Origin: Xenopus tropicalis
Lineage: Eukaryota > Chordata > Amphibia > Anura > Pipidae
DNA length: 64,000 nucleotides
Direction: 5' to 3'
NCBI RefSeq assembly: GCF_000004195.4
Contig: NC_030684.2
Span: forward strand, 69,051,392 to 69,115,391
In this document: positions 24,501 to 34,720 of the stretch, piece by piece
Numbering within the stretch: the stretch's first letter is position 1
Layout of the letters: each line of letters opens with the position of its first letter
Made by a program: the position numbers and the translations under genes
Notes under the pieces: model-generated
The model's input: the letters and a program-made list of their open reading frames with translations, nothing else
What the model was told of the DNA's origin: nothing
Database searches by the model: none

Positions 24501-27500
24501 GCATGAAGAGTGCGAAAATTGATCATGCTCTTTGTTATTTTAAAAGTGGTTCTGTCATGGGAAAATATGTATCAGTTCAAAAGGTATCAGTTAATAGTGC
24601 TGCTTAAGCAGAATTCTGCACTGAAATCTGTTTTTTTAAAAAGCAAACATATATTTGTATATTTCATTTTGAAATTTGACATGGGGCTGCTTCATTTCCC
24701 AGGGTGCCACAGTCATGTGACTTGTGCTCAAATAAACTTGAGTCACATTTTACTGCTGCACTGCAAATTGGAGTGATATCACCCCCTCCCTTTCCACCCA
24801 GCACCCATCAGCAAACAATGGGAAGGTAGCAAGATAGCAGCTCCCTGACACCTGTTATGCTAAAAATGCTCCCATGCCCCACCTAATGGTAGATATGATA
24901 ACAGCACCCAATGTTAAAAATCCAAGTCCTGCTCGGCCAATTCATGACACCTTCAATTACACTGAGTAGGAGGAACAATAGGTTATCTGTAAGTGGTTCT
25001 ATTGGGCAGTGATGGCTCCTTCAGAAAGCTCTGGATGGCCTATAAAGAGTAATTTAAAAATGAAAAAGTACACCATAAAATCATGACAGAATCCCTTTAA
25101 CAAAAATATGTAAAAGCTTAAACATAACACCATGATTGCATGACATTACTGACAGTTCTGCAACAGCTAGACCCCCCCCCCCTGAATTAAAATAAACTCC
25201 TGATCTCCACAAATGCTATGTATGTATAGATGATCTGTATATATGCATTTGATTGATATTCTTTCTTGTACATTATATATTTTTAGGATTGGTATCCATG
25301 ATTTCTCTTTCCATGTTGTCCTATGAGCGCTACCTTACAGTACTGAAATGCACAAAAGCTGATATGACAGACTACAAGAAGTCTTGGCTTTGTATAATTG
25401 TGTCGTGGCTCTACTCCCTGTGTTGGACCCTGCCACCTCTCATTGGCTGGAGCAGTTATGGCCTAGAAAGCTCAGGCACCACCTGTTCAGTGGTATGGCA
25501 TTCAAAATCATCAAACAACATATCCTACATAGTGTGCCTTTTCCTCTTTTGTTTGGTTCTGCCCCTGTTCATCATGATATTTTGCTATGGACACATCGTC
25601 AGAGTAATACGAGGGGTAAGTTAACCTTGGGTTTCTATTGACCATACATGATCATATCAGTTATCTCAGTCCTGTACACCTTCAATGGTTAACAAAGGTT
25701 ACACTCTGTCTGCTGTTTCGTTTGATGAAAAATCGATTCTGCTCTCTTCCTAGATAGTAAGAGGCAGATTTATCAAAGTGTGAAATTAGAGCTCACACTA
25801 AAATTCTGCTGCTCTCTCTTTATTCCTATGGGATATTTAGAGGCATATTTATCAAGTGGTGAATGAAAATCCCACAGGAATAAACACAGGGTGGTGGAAT
25901 TTTACTGTGGTGAGCTAATTTCATACTTTGATAAATCTGCCCTCAAGTGTTTTATCAGTGATTTGTAATGAAGGCATTTGTGCTTCAATTTGGGAAATAG
26001 TACATATTACTTAAAAGCATTAACACATCTGCAGAGTTTTGTGGGTTTTTTCAGTTGTAATTTACTTCAGGGATAAATATGCAAGAACATTTGCAGTTAA
26101 ACTTGTGGTGCCGATTACATTTCCTACAAACAACTGGCTGCTCCCGAAGATGTCCCAGGGATAAATAAAAGATTCTTACAAGTAGTGTGTAATGCCGACA
26201 CTAAGGGGCTGATTTACTAACCCACGAATTCGAATCCGAATTGGAAAAATTCCGATTGGAAATCGAACATTTTGCGACTTTTTCGTATTTTTTGCGATTT
26301 TTTCGGTGCCTTTACGACTTTTCGGAAATTATCGCGACTTTTTCGTTACCAATACGATTTGCGTGAAAAAACGCGAGTTTTTCGTAGCCATTCCGAAAGT
26401 TGCGATTTTTTCGTAGCGTTAAAACTTGCACAAAAAGTTGCGATTTTTTCGTAGTGTTAAAACTTGCGCAAAACGTTGCGCCTTTTAAGTTTTAACGCTA
26501 CGAAAAAAGCACAACTTTTCGCGCAAGTTTTAACGCTACGAAAAAATCGCAACTTTCGGAATGGCTACGAAAAACTCGCGTTTTTCCGCAAAAATCGTAT
26601 TGGTAACGAAAAAGTCGCGATAATTTTCCGAAAAAATCACAAAATACCGATCATTACGAAAAAAACGCAATCGGACGCATTCGGCCCGTTCGTGAGTAAG
26701 TAAATGGGCCCCCTAAAGCTCACTTCTGTGGGCAGGTAGGCAGAACATCAGCACCACTGCCTGGTAGTGATGAGCGAATCTGTCCCATTTCGCTTCGCCA
26801 TAAAATTTGCGAGTCGTGAAATGGCGAAAAATTTGCAAAACGCATTTGTCGCACAAATTTTTTAGTCACCCACGTATATTTTTGTTGTCAGCGTCTTTTT
26901 TTTTGGTTGCCTGCACTTTTTTTTGTCACCTGCGGGTTATTTTTATGCGACCGCGCCCTTTTTTGACACAACCACGCCCTTTCTAGCACCCAATTTGACG
27001 CCCGACAATTTTTTTTGTGCACGCCGAATTTTTCCGCAGCTAATTTACACAGAAGTTTCGTGAAACAATTCGCCAATGCCAAATGCGGAAATTCACTGCG
27101 AATCCATGCCTGGCAAAAAATTCGCTCATCACTACTGCCTAGTTTAAATGAGAATAAAAGACTTTGGGGCAGGTACATTAAATCCTGGGGGGTTCCTAAA
27201 GAATTTAAATGTTACCACACTTTTTAAAACTTTCATGAGTGTTAACAAAGTTTAATGAAATGGCATGTCAAGACATTTTAGGTTCTTAAAACCGTGCCAG
27301 CTTGTCAGAAGTGGTCTTCTATTATTTATTTTTATCCTTTATTCATCCACATAAATCTCTGCCCCTCAATGAACCTGTAGATATGTTTTTAGACTGTGGT
27401 AAGAAAACGGAGTGCCAAGAGAAACACACACACACATAGTGCCCTGGTTGGAACTGAAACTGGGACCCCACCTTTGCAAAGCATAAATATAAATTTGGTA

Positions 27501-30500
27501 GGTCTCTGATAAACATTGAGCATTACATTAATTGTAACACAATTCATGTCTATTGGTAAGTTCTGCACTGCAAGTACTTGACCTGCAAGACCAACAAATA
27601 AAAAAATGTGTGGGGAGTGAGGTGCTAAGAACTGCAGATATCAAGGTAATTTCCTGTGAACCGGTTATAAGTATGGGCAAATCCATTATATACTTGGATT
27701 TGTGAGACAAAAGTAAATCTCATCATTTATTTTTCAGTCACTAAACAAAGCACGAGGTGTGTAATTATTAACATACGAAGCTTTCTATATGGAGCATATA
27801 TGATTCATTGTTTGATTCTTTATTGTTATGTTTGAATACCATAAACAGAGATTACAGGGTCTCTTAAGTGACATATGGGTAGTTATCGCCCACTAGACCC
27901 CTAGCTGTTTTTTACGTAGTCAAGGACTGCTGAGCATAAACACCCACATGGTCACAGTCAGGGGTCTTTACTGTCATATCCTCTTAACTTCAGTATTTAT
28001 TTAGCTCTTCATTTCACTTAACTCTTACAGCAAGAAATCAGTAGAAAGAATATATTCTATATTTATTCCTTGAAATGTATTTAAGTGATCATGCCTGCCT
28101 TGAGTTCTAATGCTTCTTTTTCCACTTTTAGCAGGTCTGTAGGATCAACATGACAACAGCTCAGAAGAGGGAGCACCGCTTACTTTTTATGGTAGTTTGC
28201 ATGGTCACCTGCTATCTGCTGTGCTGGATGCCATACGGTTTAGTCTCTTTGATGACAGCATTTGGAAAACCTGGAATGATCACACCAACAGTTAGCATTA
28301 TACCCTCCATTTTGGCCAAGAGCAGCACATTTATTAACCCATTAATTTACATCTTCATGAACAAACAGGTAAGGCTTACATTATATATTTTACATTGTAT
28401 ATTTTAATGTAAGGCTTACATTAAAAATAAACAGATTCAGAATTCACTGGAATTCACCAGACACATGTATACCAAACAAGGATAAAATTACTTAAGGCAA
28501 ATTTGGAAGCATGAACAAGTATTTATGGCCTGCTGGTTGAAAGTAAAGGTCTTATAGGTTGCATTTGTTGTTACATTATTCCCTTAGGCAGATGGGTGAT
28601 AATTATTTTGCTATTCCAGATAAATCAAGACTAGCTTGTAGCTCAGTTAGGGAGAAATGTAGGTTGAACATTTGTTCACTGTCAATTACTGGAGCTAATA
28701 CACCGATATTTTCTGATATCTATAACTCGTTGAGGTAAGGGGGGCCCAGACCAAAGCACAGACCTCAAAGAGGGGCTTGGGCAAAAAGCCTGACAAATAC
28801 ACGTGGAGGCACATTTATCAGCATTCTGATACTCATTGCTTTAGAGGATTTTTTAAACAACTCCACTAAACCATTTCAACTAAAATTAGTCGACTAGAAT
28901 TAGTAGTCATTATTTAGTCATCATTTATTAGAAGATCCGAATTGAAAAAACACAAATAAATTAAAATGTGGAACAGGACGAAAAGAACATGAAAACCACA
29001 AATTTTCTGTGGTTTGTTCCCATTAATTAATGGACTGACAATGGACAAACCCTGAAAACCTCTAAAACCACAAATTAAAGAACGATTGTTACAAGTTGCC
29101 TAGGACAGCTCCCATTGAATTCTATATGACCTCAACAACTTTTAGATGGTGAAATTTGGTGGGGTTTTTTTACACAAAAAAAATCATGTTTTAGTGCAAA
29201 AAAACACAAACTGGAAAAAAATATATGGTTAATAAACTGCCAACTCGTGCCATGAAGTTGAATAAAAACTTCTTTTTTTGTATCAGTTGATACATCCAGT
29301 GTCTGTCAGAGAGACAGACACTTTGCATTGAATTTACTGTACATAAAACTGTTTAATGTGTTACCAAAATCCATGAGCAGCTGTAGTTCTTCGTTTAGGG
29401 TGACCAGATCATTTGAAAATTTAGAGCCAAATCTAGAAAATCAATCAGCAACAGGTCACCAGTAAATGCTACCTGCTGATTGGTTGCTATGAGTCACTGC
29501 TCCTGGGCAAACTTAGTGCCATTTATTACATAACCCCTTTCATAGAGGTGAAAGATCTGTGAGTCCAATAATGTTGTTTGCCTGAGAGAGTATGTGCCAG
29601 TGGGAAAGAGGGGTATTTATATAATCTCTGCCACTTCTACATTCCCTTATTCAACTTTCCCTAGGAAATATGGGTATTCATTATTTGTGTAACTACCAAC
29701 TAACAAAAATGTTACAGGGCTGGAGTTAGAGATTTGAGGGATGGGGTAGGGGGGGCTGGAATTGCAGTAAAACCACATGAAGGGAAAATATGTAATACAG
29801 TTTATGGGTATCCATCTTGTAATTTGCAATCCTCCGGCTGTAGTCTGGACTATTGACCTATTCCGTTCCGTTTAAAGTCTTCCACTGTTAGAGGAAGCCC
29901 TAGATTGGACAACCCTCATGCACATATTTAAAACATAATTTCATGTTTTTTACCCTTTTACCAATGTTTGCCCCCCCAAGGGGCACCTACTGATGCACTG
30001 ATACCAAATTCAAATGCCCTCTTTACAATAAAACCAGCTCTTCATTTTGTAAAATAGTATGGATATCTGTACACATTTAATTAGGTGGTGTGATCAGAGA
30101 TACCAGTGCATGAATATAATAATAAAACACCTAAAATACCTATCGCATTTCATTATGTATGGCTCTGGATAAGAACTTATTAATGCTGGAGAGATGCAGC
30201 CAGCGTAAAGCTATGTTTAGCATTCCTCTTGCCCACGCTTTTGCTGCATTTTAATAAGGTAATGCATCAAGATCATGTGTTCTGGTACAGAGAATTTATA
30301 AAATGAAAGAGCACTCTGGGTATATATTTAAAATAGAAAAGGGACATATCTGAAAGAATGTCATGTTGATCTTTGTGCTGAATTGTATTTTTTCCTCTCT
30401 CTCCAGTTTTACAGGTGCTTTATAGCATTAATAAAATGTGAATCGGGCCCTCACCACAATGAGAATATTTCTACTTCCCGACAAAGCAGAGAGATGCGGT

Positions 30501-30631
30501 TGGAAACGAGGTGCAAGGTTCAAAGCAGCATCTTTTATACTCACAAAGCGAGGAGGACAAAGGACACAACATCTTCACCAGAAATGCAAAGAAAATTGAC
30601 TCTTACAGTACATTACAGGGATGATAGATGA
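15201..30631 (+). CDS. tmtops: TMT-type non-visual opsin, complete spliced gene (4 exons)
   Basis: Joining 15201-15558, 25287-25615, 28135-28368 and 30407-30631 gives 1146 nt, 381 residues plus stop, all junctions in frame with GT/AG ends. Seven membrane segments are visible. Key residues (numbered from the ATG at 15201): N-glycosylation sequons at N9 and N15, D82 in TM2, disulphide pair C109/C186, Y112 at the rhodopsin E113 position, E133-R134-Y135, E180 matching rhodopsin E181, CWMP at 259-262, retinal-linking K291, NPLIY at 297-301. TMT opsins are light-activated G-protein-coupled receptors of brain and other tissues, relatives of OPN3. The segment around TM6 (CYLLCWMPYG, then a TAFGKPG loop) resembles TMT rather than OPN3. 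Which TMT paralogue (1, 2 or 3) cannot be settled by reading. An in-frame ATG at 15168 would add 11 mostly basic residues; I prefer 15201 because glycosylation sites follow it directly. Repeats fill all three introns. Confidence 0.9.
17203..17356. repeat. CAGG-rich irregular minisatellite
   Basis: Irregular repeats of GGCAGGCAAG and AAACAGGCAG. Minus-strand frames rich in Pro, Cys and Leu come from it. Confidence 0.6.
19298..19750 (+). mobile_element. TTAA-target MITE, family T, copy 1
   Basis: Begins GGGGTTGTTCACCTTTGAGT after TTAA and ends GTGACTCACCCC. The interior AGTTTGGAATTTCAGCA and TCTGGTTGCTAGGGT segments are shared with 53149-53800, 57446-57859 and 59196-59500 (inverted). Confidence 0.65.
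20335..20850. repeat. interspersed repeat with poly(C) edge
   Basis: Starts with a run of C after AGGCAC, then CTTATCTGAGACCCCGGGCC and a GTCAC-rich middle (GATGTCACTTCTGGCGGAAG). Ends CTTACCATTAACTGGCACCC, which mirrors the GGGTGCC-type edge. Looks like a DNA-transposon relic of unknown class. Confidence 0.45.
22757..22921. mobile_element. 165-bp palindromic MITE with TAA target duplication
   Basis: GGGCTCTGGCACACGGGGAG pairs with CTCCCCATGTGCCAGAGCCC. TAA flanks both ends (22754-22756 and 22922-22924), the target size of PIF/Harbinger elements. Two additional hairpins sit inside the arms. Confidence 0.85.
23288..23372 (-). repeat. L2/SINE-like 3' tail with (GAT)n
   Basis: Reads AAGATAGGGACTGATGT, a GAT-rich run, then GCTGGCACTCTATAAAAG. 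It is the reverse-complement counterpart of the tail at 53185-53375. Confidence 0.4.
23858..24178. mobile_element. hAT-type MITE with internal tandem repeat, copy 2
   Basis: Diverged left end (GATGAATGCCGAAAT), about seven copies of a GAGAGACAATTCTTTT-like unit, and a right end CCATCGCTA. Minus-strand frames repeating KELSL/KRIVS are repeat by-products. Confidence 0.6.
24545..25099 (-). mobile_element. family F DNA-transposon-like repeat, inverted
   Basis: Left end GTTCTGTCATGGGAAAATAT; right end AATCATGACAGAATCCCTTT. Lies 187 bp upstream of opsin exon 2. Confidence 0.65.
25287..25615 (+). CDS. tmtops: TMT opsin exon 2 (TM3 end to TM5)
   Basis: The acceptor ttttag at 25281-25286 restores Gly120 across a phase-1 intron. 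The exon codes residues 121-229: the rest of TM3 with SYERY, TM4 with the LPPLIGW motif, the second extracellular loop with E180 and C186, and TM5 ending in FCYGHIVRVIRG. The donor is gtaagt at 25616-25621, phase 0. The tyrosine in CYGHI matches conserved Y223 of rhodopsin. Confidence 0.92.
25761..25944. mobile_element. palindromic MITE, 184 bp
   Basis: GAGGCAGATTTATCAAAGTG pairs with CACTTTG-type right end CATACTTTGATAAATCTGCC. Pairing extends through AAATTAGAGCTCAC/GTGAGCTAATTT. Confidence 0.75.
26205..26713. mobile_element. long palindromic MITE, family P, copy 1
   Basis: A 509-bp near-perfect inverted repeat, flanked by TAA at both ends (26202-26204, 26714-26716). The arms share ACGAAAAA/TTTTTCGT-rich blocks and meet near CGTTGCGCCTTTTAAG (about 26470). 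No transposase. Copies 2 and 3 are at 42453-42911 and 62611-63063. Confidence 0.85.
26765..27134. mobile_element. hAT-type MITE with internal tandem repeat, complete copy
   Basis: Terminal inverted repeats TAGTGATGAGCGAAT and ATTCGCTCATCACTA. An 8-bp flanking duplication with one mismatch (CTGCCTGG at 26757-26764, CTGCCTAG at 27135-27142) fits hAT target sites. The interior holds diverged ~25-bp units containing TTTTTTTGTCACCTGCG. Confidence 0.8.
28135..28368 (+). CDS. tmtops: TMT opsin exon 3 (TM6 and TM7)
   Basis: The exon is 78 codons long, phase 0 at both ends. It codes VCRINMTTAQKREHRLLFM, TM6 with CWMP, the third extracellular loop, and TM7 with LAKSSTFINPLIY, including the chromophore-binding lysine (codon 28318-28320). 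It ends in MNKQ before gtaagg. The acceptor is a tandem one, tagcag, so use of the first AG (28130-28131) would add one glutamine before Val230. Confidence 0.93.
28369..30406 (+). other. tmtops: opsin intron 3 (~2.0 kb)
   Basis: Donor gtaagg, acceptor ctccag. Contains a MITE piece at 29440-29527; the remainder shows no recognisable element apart from A-rich sequence at 28920-29240. Confidence 0.85.
29440..29527. repeat. MITE fragment, CAACCAATCAG family
   Basis: Contains CCAATCAGCA, TGCTGATTGGTTGCTATGAG and GGGCAAACTTAGTGCC, the right half of the element at 2073-2201. Confidence 0.6.
30407..30631 (+). CDS. tmtops: TMT opsin exon 4 (helix 8 and C-terminal tail)
   Basis: After the pyrimidine-rich acceptor ending ctctccag, the exon begins FYRCFIALIKC, a typical helix 8 with a possible palmitoylated cysteine. 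A hydrophilic tail rich in Ser, Thr, Arg and Lys follows and ends at TGA 30629-30631. The Ser/Thr content suits phosphorylation by receptor kinases, but that is inference. The tail is the least conserved part of the family and gives no paralogue call. Confidence 0.85.
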   Translation, partial: FYRCFIALIKCESGPHHNENISTSRQSREMRLETRCKVQSSIFYTHKARRTKDTTSSPEMQRKLTLTVHYRDDR

Positions 30632-33600
30632 GTTTTAATGTCAGACTTCCTGCTAGTTAATCACAGTACTGATGTGTAAATTAAAGGAAAGACATCATGA
30701 ATTTGAAATATAAGGGTAAAATAGGCACTTGGAACTCATTAAAGAAACCATTCATTTGTGATAATAGCAGTAATAACCAAGAACAGAAACAGTGTCCTAT
30801 ATATCCTACAATGCTATAATTCCGTGAGGTCTATTCAAAATATTTTTTTCTCTAAGAGTAGAAAAAACATTGGTTTTGTACTTGTACTTCTCAGCCTGAC
30901 AGAAGATGGCTATTATTGTTTGTCACGCTTAACATAAATTCAGAGTAAACTACAAAATCAATTGCTAATCTCTCCTCTCCTACGCATGTGCAACCTCTCG
31001 GGTTCTGAATTCTAATATATAGATTTTAAGAATGCTTCGGCTTGAGTGATCTGTAGCTATCACATTTGCTTGGCATCAGTGCATCTGTCTTTATGTATGG
31101 TAGACAAGCAGTCGAAAAACTCTCAATTATGGGTAAAGTTCTGCTAACAGGAGTTTGGCTCGCAGAGACTCGAGCATTCACTGGTTTCAGGCTCTTATTA
31201 GATGAAAGTACATCGCTGTAAGATTCTATAAGAGTTCATACATGCAGCTTCTCTTAATAGAGCCTCAAATCCACAAATTGCCAGTCCGAGCCAGTGAGTG
31301 CAGATACTGCTGATGTTTCTTCTAAATCTGTTAGAGATTAGAGCTGTACCCAGGCAAACTACAGGAGGTAAACATGAGTGCCTACACATATTTTGTTCTT
31401 TCCTATAAATGAATATATATACTTATCATAAACACATATACTAACTTTAAGGCTGGATATTTTGTCAGGCCAGGAAAAAATAGATTAAGAAAATGTTACC
31501 TATTTGTTATCACCAAGGCAGAGCACCGTACAGCTTCACTGCCTTGAGGAGAGAGAAACCTTTACTGTATGTTGCCTAACATGAAAATGTGAAATCTGAA
31601 ATGTAAAGAGGTGGCCTTGTGTTCTGTGTTCATTATGAAAAGAAAACAGATTTCTTACTTCTTGTCTATTTGCGATGCATATTTAAAGGAATTACAGGCA
31701 CTGGAAATGTCAGCCGGTGTGCCCGCTTATGGACTGCCCTTAAAACCGAATGCAAAGGAGCTGAGACTAATGGATTTGAGAGTAGTTTGTGAACACATTC
31801 TCCTTTCTTCCAATCAGGATATGAAATCAGATGGTGGTGAGATTTATAACTGTAATGCACCTTCCAGACCAGAACACATTCAAATTTATTGTAGTGTTTG
31901 GCTCCAAAGTCTATGAAAACCCCTTTTGAGAAAGGCCTCGGGTCCTGAGAATGGGACCATATACCAATAAGCCCTGTAACGTGAATAAAGTGGTTTTCTG
32001 TCTTGTTTTATTTTATATTGAAAGTGTTGCCAAACTATCCCTTTTACGATGGACACTTATGATGTAACAAATTTCTTTTCTTATAAAAGTTTATTAACCC
32101 TTTAAACATGCATTTTACAAGGCACTGTCTTTGAAATGAGAAATAACAAAGGTACTGTACTTTTTATATCTAACTACCCTTAGCATACTGAGCTTTCAAA
32201 GAATTCTAGTTCTGTCACCAGCCTAATGGCCCAAGAGTTTATATTAAAATCAGCCATTGGTCCATTTACAAGTTGCATTCCGTCTTCATTTTAACTGTGT
32301 ACTGAACTTGCTCTCTTTTTTACATTCAGTTGTATGGGTGGTTGCCTGAAAGTTTACTGTCCACAGTTGGGACACAGGTACCAGATCTTGAAGCAATAAA
32401 GTACATTATTATTCCCGCCCAAAATATATATTTGTGTGTGGGCCCCAAACAAACCACAGACAGAGACAAAACTGAATGCACCCAATTTAAAGTTGATTTT
32501 TACAAAGACACTGTATTTAGCACTCCTGAGATGATCAACATCTGTCTTTTTAAGATGATTATCTAAAAATAACAATTCCTGCAAACTTAAAGCCTTAGTT
32601 ACAAAATCTGCTGCCAGATAAGAGAGTGAGAGTGTGCAAACAGGAAATGCTACACACGAGTCAGTGCAAAAGATCTAATTCTATAGACCTACTTTGCAGC
32701 TAAGAGAACTGTGTAAACAATATTTAAGCTCTTTGCAGAAACATAGAAAAGCTTTAAAATCTGCAGACATAGGCATAGTGGTTTATTGCGACAGTAGTCA
32801 GTAATTTACCTCATAATAGTGCTACAGTTAATGAAAAAGATGTCTTTGCATGTTCACGTGTTTCCAAAAATGTAAAAATGCAATTTGAAACCTTTCTAGG
32901 AATATGAAGCATCACTATGCATTCCCCTACAGCACGGCAGTGCAAATGCAACTTCAGCAAAAAAAAAATACATTACATCAAAACATGATAGGAACATTGT
33001 GTACTGGAATTTAGGCAGTCCTCTCCAAATTAAGCTTAGTAACATTCTAATCTACCCAAGTAATTCCATAAGCTAGACTGTTTAGATTAATGATCACCTG
33101 TTAATATTTTGGATGGTACCTTCTACTTCCAACCCAACTGGAGTTCTGGCTTTATCTGAATCCTGCTATGCTAGGATGCAAGGTTCGTTTGATACCTCAT
33201 CCTCTGAATCTGTAGTCTCACTCCCAGTGTCAAGAGGGAGACCACTAACTGCTACTCCAATCTACTCCAATCACAACCACCACATGTATTATAAACCAAA
33301 ATTAAAAAAAAAATGATTGGTGAACTTTGTATAAAATATTTGCGAAAAAAAAGCTTTAGTTCCTAGTTGTTGCTCTGTGCTGCAACCAAATACAATTGTA
33401 GAAATCCAAAAAATAGGAAAAAAGCTTCAGTAGGTTTACTGCATAACACTACTACTATTGTGGATTTCTACAAATGTAGTATAAACCAGTTTGAGCCCTC
33501 TGAGTATTCTTTTTTTTAGTTAGGAATCTGCAGGCTCTCTAATCAGATCTGGCTGGAATACAAAAACCCTCAGTTGAGTCTATTGTAAATGCTTCTGTCT

Positions 33601-33879
33601 TGGTCACTCTCTCTTCAATTCCATTATATGTTGTACATAAGGAGACTCTTGTCCTTTAGTCAACCAGCAACTTGCCCTGTTTTGAGCTTGACCATTGGCA
33701 ACCAGAACTCTCACCCCTTGATGTAGATTTCAGAGAACTCTGTGTACACAAAGATTCTTGCCTTGTTGGTCAACCACCAAATTGCCCCCATTATGCTTGA
33801 CATTTAGAACCAGACCTCCTATTACAAGGCTTGCAGAGAGCCCTTTGAACTGTACCACAGACCCTCCCCAACTGATGTT
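30632..33879. other. 3' flank of the opsin gene, no gene recognised
   Basis: Probably includes the opsin 3' UTR at its start. Short open frames occur (for example 31611-31916 and 33113-33316), but none has a recognisable domain or convincing splice context. Confidence 0.5.
31984..31989 (+). terminator. candidate polyadenylation signal for the opsin gene
   Basis: AATAAA lies about 1.35 kb after the opsin stop codon and is followed by a T-rich stretch. The sequence just before it (31920-31980, with a GAGAAAGGCCTCGGGTCCTG-like segment) resembles the 3' ends of Penelope-like elements, so it may belong to a repeat. An ATTAAA near 30680 is an alternative. Confidence 0.25.
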
Positions 33880-34110
33880 GATCACCAATTTGTGGTACCC
33901 ACAGGTTTATAATCAGGTCACCTGGGTTAGAGTTGAAATTTTGGCAACCATTGCAGGTTTTGGTTGGGTGCGGGTCAGACTGGGGAAGTACACACTTCTT
34001 CTGCTCCCCAACATTCCCTGTATTGGAACCTAAGGTGCGCAGAGAAATAGCATACAGAGCATAAAGATGGCAACATTTTACGGTTAGGGTTGGTGTGTAC
34101 TACAATGAAA
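33880..34110. repeat. diverged repeat, pair member 1
   Basis: Shares GGTTTAGAGTTGAAATT-like, TTGGGTGCGGGTCAGACTGG, TTCCCTGTATTGGAACC and GGCAACATTTTACGG with 38030-38230, in the same order and orientation. Confidence 0.5.
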
Positions 34111-34369
34111 GCAGATCAGTATATGTAGTGGCACCGTGAACAATGTTGCAAGCCCTTACCATCTTGATGGTTCTCTCACTAAATAAAAAGATGCAGCAAC
34201 GTGTTACTCTGGACTGCACAGGACTTCACATCACCTTGCTAGGTTTGGCTTAAACACATATTTCATTTAGAATCCCTGCTTTTGTATATGTATTTACCTT
34301 TCTGTTACGTTTCATATAACACACATAGGGGCTCCTTCACAAAGATAAAATTCATATATACAGCTGAAA

Positions 34370-34720
34370 AACAAGAAAGAACCCCCCCATAAATTTTATA
34401 TATGGCAAAAACATTTTTTAGGGATGCATTTTGGAAACTATTATGTTTTTTGGTCATGTTTTATGTAAATACCATAGGACACTTTCACGTACTTTGGAGT
34501 GGTGTGCAAATTGCAAAGTTTTCCCCCCAAAATTCAGTGTTTTTTTTACTAGACTTCCAGCATCATTGTGAATGCAAATAGGTGATTTCTTTGATGCAAT
34601 TATGTGTGTGCTTTGTTGCAAATTGGGCACAGTCTGCTTGGTGTCATTTCTGTTGTTCGGTGTACACCCTATACCTTCAGTTGACTGACGTGTATCGCAG
34701 AAGTGCTTAACTCTATACCT
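34370..34720. repeat. diverged repeat resembling 46930-47210
   Basis: Both contain a TTTTCCCCCCAAAATTCAG-like box followed by CCAGCATCATTGTG and a GGCACA(G/A)TC segment. Confidence 0.35.

Larger units (their letters stand above)
15559..25286 (+). other. tmtops: opsin intron 1 (~9.7 kb)
   Basis: Bounded by gtaagt and ttttag. It holds several repeats listed separately. The stretches 15700-17200, 17650-19290 and 20860-22750 show no exon-like frame or recognisable repeat. Confidence 0.85.
25616..28134 (+). other. tmtops: opsin intron 2 (~2.5 kb)
   Basis: Bounded by gtaagt and the tandem acceptor tagcag. Contains three MITEs (25761-25944, 26205-26713, 26765-27134), a short (CA)n at about 27425, and about 1 kb of plain AT-rich sequence with nothing recognised. 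Confidence 0.85.

Noticed and set aside
31611..31916. 101-residue open frame after the opsin
   Set aside because: Lies in the likely 3' UTR, has no recognised motif and an opposite-strand frame of similar quality.
33113..33316. Possible serine-rich exon (MVPSTSNPTG...)
   Set aside because: No acceptable acceptor and donor pair, no recognisable domain, and the frame ends in a poly-lysine run from an A-rich tract.
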